From Streptomyces rishiriensis (GTDB lineage: Bacteria; Actinomycetota; Actinomycetes; Streptomycetales; Streptomycetaceae): a stretch of DNA of 64,000 nucleotides. This document shows, piece after piece, positions 48,800 through 55,039 of the stretch (the stretch's first letter is position 1; each line of letters begins with the position of its first letter). The position numbers and the translations under genes are program-made. Location of the stretch: NCBI RefSeq assembly GCF_003112535.1, contig NZ_BEWA01000016.1, forward strand, positions 62,001 to 126,000. The letters are read 5' to 3'. The notes beneath the pieces are model-generated. The model ran no database searches, was not told the DNA's origin, and saw only the letters and a program-made list of their open reading frames with translations.

Positions 48800-50305
48800 G
48801 TGACCACCGCGCACTGGCTCTTCGGCGACCAGCTCGGACCCCACTTCCTGGCTCCCGGCCAGGAGGGCCCGGACCGCGACGCGCCCGTCGTGATGATCGA
48901 GGCGCGGTCGGTCTTCCGGCGGCGCCGTTTCCACCGTGCCAAGGCCCACCTCGTGCTCTCCGCGATGCGCCACCGGGCGGCCGAACTCGGCGACCGTGTG
49001 CGCTACGTCAAGGCCGAGACGTACCGCGAAGGGGTGCGCGAAGCGGTCGGCTCCTCGCCGCTGACCGTGCACCACCCGACCTCGCGAGCGGCTCTCGGGC
49101 TCGTACGGGCCATGGACGGTGTGCGCGTGCTTCCCGCGCTCGGCTTCCTCGTCCCGCACGACGACTTCCGGGCATGGGCCGACGGCCATGGCGGAGTGCG
49201 GCTGCGCCAGGAGACCTTCTACCGCTGGGTGCGCCGCAGCCACGAGCTGCTGATGAACGGCGAGGAGCCGGCGGGCGGGCGCTGGAACCACGACCACGAC
49301 AACCGGGAGGCGCCTCCCGCCGGGGCCCGCACGCTCGGCGCGCCGGCCCCTTACCGCCCCCACGAGGACGACGTGGACGAGGAGGTGCGCCACGACCTGG
49401 ACCGGTGGGAGCGGTCAGGGGAGGTGTCGTTCGTCGGCCGTGACGGACCGCGTCGGTTTCCCGCCTCACGGCGTGAGGCCCGCAGCGCCCTGCGCCGCTT
49501 CGTCGGGCACCGGCTCGCCGGGTTCGGTCCGCACGAGGACGCCATGCTCGCCGACGACCCGGTGCTCAGTCACAGCCTGCTGTCGTCGTCGCTCAACCTC
49601 GGGCTCCTCGATCCCGCGGAGTGCGTCGGCCTCGCAGAGGATGCGTGGCGACGCGGTGACGCCCCGGTCAACAGCGTCGAGGGGTTCGTGCGGCAGATCG
49701 CGGGCTGGCGCGAGTACGTGTGGCAGCTCTACTGGTACTTCGGAGAGGACTACCGGCGCAGCAACGCCCTCGGGCACCACGCGCCGCTGCCCGACTGGTT
49801 CCTCGACCTCGACGCCGACGCGGTCACCGCGCGCTGTCTCTCCACCGTCCTCGCGCAGGTGCGCGACACCGGCTGGACCCATCACATCCCCCGGCTGATG
49901 CTGCTCGGCAGTCATGCGCTCCAGCGCGGCTGGGACCCGGCAGCGGTGACCGACTGGTTCCACCGCTGCTTCGTCGACGGTTACGACTGGGTGATGCTGC
50001 CGAACGTCGTCGGCATGTCCCAGTACGCGGACGGCGGGCGGATGACGACCAAGCCGTACACCTCGGGCGGCGCGTACGTGAACCGCATGAGCGACTTCTG
50101 CGGTCCATGCGCCTACCGCCCGAGCGTGCGAGCCGGCGCCGGCGCCTGTCCCTTCACCGCCGGGTACTGGGCCTTCCTGCATCGGCACCGTGCACGGCTC
50201 GAACGCAATCCGCGCATGTCACAGGCGGTGCGCGGACTCGACCGGCTGACGGATCTCGACGACCTGCTCGAACAGGAGAGGCGGCGAGGGAACGGCCCCC
50301 CATGA
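48800..50305 (+). CDS. FeS-type photolyase/cryptochrome (FeS-BCP)
   Basis: A 501-residue photolyase-related protein. It starts T-T-A-H-W-L-F-G-D-Q-L-G-P-H, as in the (6-4) photolyase PhrB/CryB branch, and has N-S-V-E-G-F-V-R-Q-I-A-G-W-R-E-Y in the FAD pocket. The 4Fe-4S ligands are Cys346, Cys434, Cys437 and Cys450; their spacing (88, 3, 13) equals that recalled for PhrB (350, 438, 441, 454). It should bind FAD and repair (6-4) photoproducts or act as a light sensor. GTG 48800 has GGAG upstream. Likely single gene, possibly co-controlled with the DUF4383 gene. Confidence 0.93.
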   Translation: MTTAHWLFGDQLGPHFLAPGQEGPDRDAPVVMIEARSVFRRRRFHRAKAHLVLSAMRHRAAELGDRVRYVKAETYREGVREAVGSSPLTVHHPTSRAALGLVRAMDGVRVLPALGFLVPHDDFRAWADGHGGVRLRQETFYRWVRRSHELLMNGEEPAGGRWNHDHDNREAPPAGARTLGAPAPYRPHEDDVDEEVRHDLDRWERSGEVSFVGRDGPRRFPASRREARSALRRFVGHRLAGFGPHEDAMLADDPVLSHSLLSSSLNLGLLDPAECVGLAEDAWRRGDAPVNSVEGFVRQIAGWREYVWQLYWYFGEDYRRSNALGHHAPLPDWFLDLDADAVTARCLSTVLAQVRDTGWTHHIPRLMLLGSHALQRGWDPAAVTDWFHRCFVDGYDWVMLPNVVGMSQYADGGRMTTKPYTSGGAYVNRMSDFCGPCAYRPSVRAGAGACPFTAGYWAFLHRHRARLERNPRMSQAVRGLDRLTDLDDLLEQERRRGNGPP

Positions 50306-50356
50306 GCCGCGGCGGCGGACAACCGCGTCCGGTGCGAACTCACCCGTTCGGAGTGC

Positions 50357-50371
50357 AACCGTTCGCCGTGC
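50357..50371 (+). promoter_or_regulatory. Motif shared by the photolyase and DUF4383 upstream regions
   Basis: AACCGTTCGCCGTGC here and ACCCGTTCGCCGTGC at 48679-48693 differ only near the left end. They lie 79 and 107 bp before the two start codons. A third, degenerate copy (CACCCGTTCGGAGTGC) is at 50341-50356. Candidate promoter or activator site. Confidence 0.4.
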
Positions 50372-50449
50372 GCGACGCGAAGAGGAGGACAAGAGCGGCG
50401 GCGAACGCGCGGCTCCGAGGGAGGGAACCCCACTCCGAGAGGATCTTCC

Positions 50450-51043
50450 ATGAGGCTGAGCGACGAGCTTCCCGTCGATCACCAGCTGGCCACCGTCTAC
50501 CGCTACGGCGCCGCGCTGTGCGGCCTCATCCTGCTGGTGTTCGGCACCCTGGGCTTCGCCGACCGGCTGCGCCCCTTCGACACGGCCGGCCGGCACATCG
50601 CGGGCATGTCGACCAACGGCCTGCTGAGCCTCGTCTCCATCGTCTTCGGACTCGCCCTGATCGCGGGCGCCGTCGTCGGGGGCAATGTCGCCTCGACGCT
50701 CAACATGGTCGTCGGCTCCCTGTTCCTGCTGAGCGGCTTCGTCCATCTCGTCGTGCTGGACCGGTCGGCCAACATCCTGGACTTCGGCATGGCCAACGTC
50801 ATGTTCAGCTTCGTGATGGGACTGGTGGTCCTGACGTTCGGGATGTACGGGCGGGTCTCCGGCAGGCTTCCGCACGACAACCCCTACTGGCGGCGCCGCC
50901 ACGCGCGTGAGGCGGCTCGGGAGTCCCTCGCCCGCCGGCGCACCGCAGGACCCCTCGGCGAGCTGATTCGCACGGCTGCCGACGACGCCGATCCTGCGGC
51001 CCTGAGTTCCTCCGAGGCCGCCAGGGGGCGCACCGCCCGGTGA
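50450..51043 (+). CDS. DUF4383 membrane protein
   Basis: A 197-residue protein with four predicted membrane helices (~20-145), including F-G-T-L-G-F-A, G-L-L-S-L-V-S-I-V-F-G-L-A-L-I-A-G and L-F-L-L-S-G-F-V-H-L-V-V-L. This is the DUF4383 layout common in actinomycetes. The last ~55 residues are cytoplasmic, Arg/Ala-rich. Function unknown; the family is often linked to stress regulons. GAGAGGATCTTCC precedes the ATG. Confidence 0.85.
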   Translation: MRLSDELPVDHQLATVYRYGAALCGLILLVFGTLGFADRLRPFDTAGRHIAGMSTNGLLSLVSIVFGLALIAGAVVGGNVASTLNMVVGSLFLLSGFVHLVVLDRSANILDFGMANVMFSFVMGLVVLTFGMYGRVSGRLPHDNPYWRRRHAREAARESLARRRTAGPLGELIRTAADDADPAALSSSEAARGRTAR

Positions 51044-51512
51044 GCCGCCGAGGCCACGCCACCGCCGCCCGTCGCCGGAGCAGCACCAGAGCAGCACCAG
51101 CGGGCGTCGGTGACGTCCCCGCCGGAACCCCGTCGCAGCCCGCGCCCCGACCCACCCGGCGCGTGCCCCCTCCACACGAGCCGAACGGGGCCTCGATGTC
51201 GACGGTGCGCGGGGCCCGACCTGGCCGGGGCCGCTTCGGTCCCTGGTGAGTCGTGGACCGGCTCGGTGAGCAGGGTTCGGCCAACTCGGGCGGGCGCTGC
51301 GGTCGTCGATCGGTGCGGCACGGGCAGGGGTAGCGCGGCATCTGCCGCAAGCCGGGGAGTTCCGCCTGTTCTGCGGGGCCCTCACGGAGGCGGCACCGCG
51401 TCTGCGTCCGGCGGGATTCAGCCACCCGCTCATCTGCCGTGCGTAGAACCGCAGTTACCAGTGCGTAGAGTGAAACGGTTGCGTAAAGTCCGTTAAAAGA
51501 AGGGATCATGGG
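51044..51512. other. 469-bp intergenic region with promoter repeats at its right end
   Basis: Mostly GC-rich with no convincing gene. At the right end three direct repeats, TGCGTAGA (51440-51447), TGCGTAGA (51462-51469) and TGCGTAAA (51480-51487), lead into an AT-rich stretch just before the small gene at 51513, suggesting an operator/promoter array. Confidence 0.5.
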
Positions 51513-51719
51513 GTGCGTCGGTTGGTTGGGGTGACGTTGGTGATGGCGGGGATGGCTCTCGCGTTCTGGTTGGTCCTGGGGCCTTCGTCCGACTGGGAAG
51601 ACGCCGCGAGGGTCATGCGCTTCGCCCTCCTGCTGTCCTGCTTCCTGGTGATCGGCGGCGGGGTGCGGCTGATCTTCCCCGACAAGTCCGAGGGCGAGGC
51701 GGCGGAGACCTACCGATAA
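51513..51719 (+). CDS. Small two-helix membrane protein
   Basis: A 68-residue protein with two hydrophobic helices (L-V-G-V-T-L-V-M-A-G-M-A-L-A-F-W-L-V and A-L-L-L-S-C-F-L-V-I-G-G-G-V) separated by a short S-S-D-W-E-D-A loop and ending in an acidic tail. Codon use and an AT-rich promoter with repeats support a real gene. Function unknown; small membrane proteins of this type are common in Streptomyces. Confidence 0.65.
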   Translation: MRRLVGVTLVMAGMALAFWLVLGPSSDWEDAARVMRFALLLSCFLVIGGGVRLIFPDKSEGEAAETYR

Positions 51720-52033
51720 CGCTCCCCGAGGAACCGAACGGCGAGCCAACGACTCACGGGCGGAAAACCCGATCATTGCCGTGTGATGATCACCACATGA
51801 TCACTCCTTGAGATGCTCATGACGATCTCCATAAGATCATCATGAATCGCGGCGGGCATGAGAGGTCTCCTTGCGGAACAAGCAGACATACGGGGCGCAC
51901 GTCGCGAACAATCCTCCGTCTCCGTCGGAAACCTGATTCGTCCACGGGGGCGCGCTGTCGGGAATGTCTGACCAACATTTTCCGGCATGCCGTCGTCTTC
52001 ACCCCGGGCGATCAGAAACAAAGAGGGGAAAAA
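51720..52033 (+). promoter_or_regulatory. AT-rich leader of the Sdp-like operon with GATCA repeats
   Basis: A 314-bp region of unusually low GC. TGATGATC (51784-51791) and GATCATCA (51835-51842) form an inverted repeat with a 43-bp spacer, and further TGATCA-like steps lie between (e.g. ATGATCAC at 51797). AGAGGGGA just before the ATG at 52034 is the ribosome site. It probably holds the promoter and an operator. No other gene is supported, although a frame opens at 51842. Confidence 0.5.
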
Positions 52034-52384
52034 ATGAAGAAGAAGAATGCCGCCGCCGTCTTCGGCGTGGCCGTCGCGGGCACGCTGCTGACGGTGTCGA
52101 TGCAGGGATCGGCGCAGGCCACCACCCCGCCCCAGGCTGACGTGAGCATGAGCGTCCAGGCTGCCGGCGAGGGCACTCCGGTGGCCCCGCACGCCGCCGC
52201 CGCAGCGCGGGCCGCGGCAGCGGCCGGCCGGGCCGCTGCTCGCGCCAGCGTGCACGCACGGGCCGCTGCCGGCTCCGTCGCGCACCAGGCCTCCGAGGTG
52301 GCCAACAACTTCAGCCTGTTCAGCGCGCCTGCAAAGGTGTCCGTCGACGGCGCCAATGCTGCGGCGACCGCTTTCGACAGGTGA
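52034..52384 (+). CDS. Small secreted alanine-rich precursor (candidate SdpC-like peptide)
   Basis: A 116-residue protein. M-K-K-K-N followed by A-A-A-V-F-G-V-A-V-A-G-T-L-L-T-V-S and a Q-A-T site is a clear Sec signal peptide, cut near residue 32. The mature part has a low-complexity Ala/Arg stretch (~56-85, H-A-A-A-A-A-R-A-A-A-A-A-G-R) able to form an amphipathic helix, then a different C-terminal ~30 residues. No Cys is present, unlike B. subtilis SDP. Its stop overlaps the start of a DUF5819 gene (GTGA), followed by an HTTM gene: the order toxin precursor, SdpA-like, SdpB-like. I infer a processed antimicrobial or signalling peptide; function is unproven. Confidence 0.7.
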   Translation: MKKKNAAAVFGVAVAGTLLTVSMQGSAQATTPPQADVSMSVQAAGEGTPVAPHAAAAARAAAAAGRAAARASVHARAAAGSVAHQASEVANNFSLFSAPAKVSVDGANAAATAFDR

Positions 52385-53061
52385 TAGCGCGCCATCGGCG
52401 CATCCAGAGGGCGGCACTGTTGGCTGGTGCCGCCCTCCTGGGCGCCCATTTCTTTCTCGCGGCGTTCTCCCAAGCGCCGCTCAGTCCAGCCAAAATCAGG
52501 CTGCATGGACTCATCAGCAGCTACCTGGAGCCGTACTTCACGCAGAACTGGAGTCTCTTCGCTCCGAATCCGACAAAGGACGACGAGGGGATCATAGCTC
52601 GCGCAAAATGCTCTGACGGTTCCGTCACGGATTTCTACGACGTGACAGGTCCGTTGATCAAGGAGACCCAGGAAGACCGATTCTTCCCCTCCCGCACGGT
52701 GCGTCTCGTAAGCAACGGAATCAATCAGCTGAATGATTCTGACGACCTGCTGCTGCGACTCCGCCAGAAAGAGGAGGAGAAGAACTCCGAGGACTCCACG
52801 ACGAAAGACGAAAAGCATAAGCGCGTCATTCCTCTGACCCCCTACGAGAAGAGTCAGCACGAAGACGCCGAGCGATCTCTGTCCCGTTTCTCGCTGACCC
52901 AGATGCACGACGTCTGCCCCGGCGGCACAGGACCGACCGCTGTCCAGGCGCGCATGTACATCAAGACTCTGCCGCCGTGGTCGCAGCGGAAGAATCCCGA
53001 GGCGAAGAGCAAAGTGGACCTCTACGACCTGCCGTGGAAGAAGGCGGTGGACCTTCAATGA
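52381..53061 (+). CDS. DUF5819 family protein (SdpA-like position)
   Basis: A 226-residue protein with one N-terminal membrane helix (A-A-L-L-A-G-A-A-L-L-G-A-H-F-F-L-A) and an extracytoplasmic domain containing Y-F-T-Q-N-W-S-L-F-A-P-N-P (~55), typical of DUF5819 and reminiscent of SdpA. A highly charged Lys/Glu stretch (~130-160) follows. Its GC content is visibly lower than the window average. It is coupled at both ends (GTGA with the precursor gene, ATGA with the HTTM gene). It probably acts with the HTTM protein in maturing the precursor. Confidence 0.78.
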   Translation: MIARHRRIQRAALLAGAALLGAHFFLAAFSQAPLSPAKIRLHGLISSYLEPYFTQNWSLFAPNPTKDDEGIIARAKCSDGSVTDFYDVTGPLIKETQEDRFFPSRTVRLVSNGINQLNDSDDLLLRLRQKEEEKNSEDSTTKDEKHKRVIPLTPYEKSQHEDAERSLSRFSLTQMHDVCPGGTGPTAVQARMYIKTLPPWSQRKNPEAKSKVDLYDLPWKKAVDLQ

Positions 53062-54080
53062 GGATCAAGGAAGCGATCGACGCCGCCGCCAGTCGTCCCA
53101 TCGCCGCGCTGGGCGTCTCGGGGACCCGCGCACTGCTGGGCTTCGTCGGCCTCATGTACTACGTGAGCCACTACAGCGACCGGAACTACCTGTTCGGTCC
53201 GGGCCCCGACTCGGTCCTGCCCCATCACCTCTTCATCGAAGAGATCAAAGAGAAGGGAAGCTTCAGCCTCTACGCCTGGAGCACCTCCCAGGTCTGGTTC
53301 GAGGCGGTCTTCCACCTCGGGCTGTTGGCCGCTCTGGCGGTCACCTTCGGCGTGGGGGGCAGGATGGTCCTCGCGGCGCACGGAGTCCTCCTCTGGTCGC
53401 TGTACGAGCGGCAGTCCGCGTTCCTGGACGGCGGCGACAACCTCGCTCAGCTCGTCATCCCGATGCTGCTGCTGACCGACTGCTACCGGCACTTCTCCTT
53501 CTCCAGCGGACTCGCCCAGCGCGTCACGAGACGACTCCCCGAAGGCCTGCGCTGCCTCGGCGTGCCCCTGCACAATCTCGGCGTGGCGGCGATCGCCGTG
53601 CAGATGTGCCTCGTGTACGTGGTGAGCGGTCTGTACAAGGTGCAGGGAGAGGTGTGGCAGGACGGCACCGCGCTCTTCTACATCATGCGCGTTCCCGAGT
53701 TCGAGCTGCCGGGCTGGTCCAGCCTGGTCTACCACAACGACGTGGTCGTGTTCCTCGGCACCTACAGCACCACCTTGTTCCTCGTGTACTTCCCGATGGG
53801 GATCCTGGTGCCGAGGCTGCGCCCCTGGACGGCCGCGGCGTCGATCGCCTTCCATGTGTCCATCGGCGTGTTCATGGGTCTCACCGCGTTCGCCCTGACG
53901 ATGATCGCCTGCGACCTGATCTTCCTCTCGTCGGCGCTGGCCCGTGCACGTGAGACGGTGCGCAGCATCGGCGCGCGCTGGGCGCAGAAGCACCCTGCAG
54001 ACGTCGCGACCGGCACCGAAGGGGAGACGCCGGAGAGCGACCGCACAATCGATGCCCCCGTACCCCAGACAGCGAGCTGA
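53058..54080 (+). CDS. HTTM-domain membrane protein (SdpB-like)
   Basis: A 340-residue multi-pass protein with about seven helices and the HTTM layout of vitamin-K-carboxylase-related and SdpB proteins: R-A-L-L-G-F-V-G-L-M-Y-Y, F-H-L-G-L-L-A-A-L-A-V-T, Y-V-V-S-G-L-Y-K-V-Q-G-E-V-W-Q-D-G-T-A and the F-H-V-S-I-G-V-F-M-G segment near the C-terminus. SdpB, with SdpA, is needed to make active SDP toxin in B. subtilis. Here it overlaps the DUF5819 gene by 4 bp. The soluble tail (~300-340) is acidic. Confidence 0.83.
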   Translation: MRIKEAIDAAASRPIAALGVSGTRALLGFVGLMYYVSHYSDRNYLFGPGPDSVLPHHLFIEEIKEKGSFSLYAWSTSQVWFEAVFHLGLLAALAVTFGVGGRMVLAAHGVLLWSLYERQSAFLDGGDNLAQLVIPMLLLTDCYRHFSFSSGLAQRVTRRLPEGLRCLGVPLHNLGVAAIAVQMCLVYVVSGLYKVQGEVWQDGTALFYIMRVPEFELPGWSSLVYHNDVVVFLGTYSTTLFLVYFPMGILVPRLRPWTAAASIAFHVSIGVFMGLTAFALTMIACDLIFLSSALARARETVRSIGARWAQKHPADVATGTEGETPESDRTIDAPVPQTAS

Positions 54081-54085
54081 CAGCC

Positions 54086-54931
54086 ATGCGCACCGTCCCG
54101 GCCTGCATCCTCGGCAGCGCCGACGAGACTCCGATCGTCACCGGCGCCCACGACCCCGACAAATACGTCGAGGTGGGGTCCTTCACGAAGGTCATCACCG
54201 GAACCGTCCTCCAGCAACTGGCCGAGCGAGGCGTGCTGACGCCTGACGACCCCGTCGAGCGATGGCTCGGCGCTCCGCCGGGAACGGGGGTCACCCTGCG
54301 GCATCTGGCGCAGCACACCTCAGGTCTGCCCCGGCTCCCCCCTGGCACGTCCCGCCGCGACCCGTACCGGAAGTTCACCGACGACCGGCTGCGCGAGCTG
54401 CTCACCGGCCTCGACCTGCTCGCCGTCGAGCCCGCGGGACAACGCGAGGAGTACTCCAACCTCGGCTATGCCGTGCTCGGCGCGGCGCTCGTCGCGGCGG
54501 CCGGGCAGGAGTACGAGGAACTCGTCGCCGAACTCGTGCTGTCACCTCTCGGGCTGCCGCCGCACGCCATGACCGCCACACCGCCACAGCACAGTCGGCT
54601 GCTGCAGACCGGGTGGTTCGGACGCACGGTGAAGCCGTGGACCATGACCGGCGCAGTCCTGCCCGCGGGCGGCCTGTGGGCGAGTCCCCGCACACTGGCG
54701 CGCGTGCTGACGGGTCTGGTACTCGAGCGTTCACTCGGGGATCCGGCGCTCGGATGGCAGCGCACCGGACCGCTGCCCGTGATCTGGCACAACGGAGCGA
54801 CGAGCACGGCGTCCGTCTTCGCCGGCGCCGTCCCGGACGGGCGCTGGACGGTGGTCCACCGTCTGAGCGGTGACTCCGACGCGACAGATCGCGCCGGCCT
54901 GGATTACCTGCACACGGCACAGGCGCAGTGA
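54086..54931 (+). CDS. Class C beta-lactamase-like serine hydrolase
   Basis: A 281-residue serine hydrolase. The S-x-x-K motif is S-F-T-K (~32-35), the Y-x-N motif is Y-S-N (~124) and H-N-G (~235) stands in for K-T-G. It is shorter than usual and has no signal peptide, so it seems cytoplasmic. It follows the HTTM gene by 5 nt, so it belongs to the same operon and may be a peptidase/esterase acting on the peptide or its intermediates, or a self-protection factor. Both are inferences. Confidence 0.82.
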   Translation: MRTVPACILGSADETPIVTGAHDPDKYVEVGSFTKVITGTVLQQLAERGVLTPDDPVERWLGAPPGTGVTLRHLAQHTSGLPRLPPGTSRRDPYRKFTDDRLRELLTGLDLLAVEPAGQREEYSNLGYAVLGAALVAAAGQEYEELVAELVLSPLGLPPHAMTATPPQHSRLLQTGWFGRTVKPWTMTGAVLPAGGLWASPRTLARVLTGLVLERSLGDPALGWQRTGPLPVIWHNGATSTASVFAGAVPDGRWTVVHRLSGDSDATDRAGLDYLHTAQAQ

Positions 54932-55005
54932 AAGGAGTGAAACCGCCTTCGGGGCCAGAGCGATGAGACGGCCCGGGCCACCGACCGATCCACGGCGCTA
55001 CCGAC

Positions 55006-55039
55006 GCTCTATGCCTCAGGGACACCTCAGGCATAGAGC
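55006..55039. terminator. Hairpin at the convergent ends of 54086 and 55027 genes
   Basis: GCTCTATGCCT (55006-55016) and AGGCATAGAGC (55029-55039) are perfect 11-bp arms with a 12-nt loop, spanning the stop codon of the WD40 gene. It could end transcription in both directions. Confidence 0.6.
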
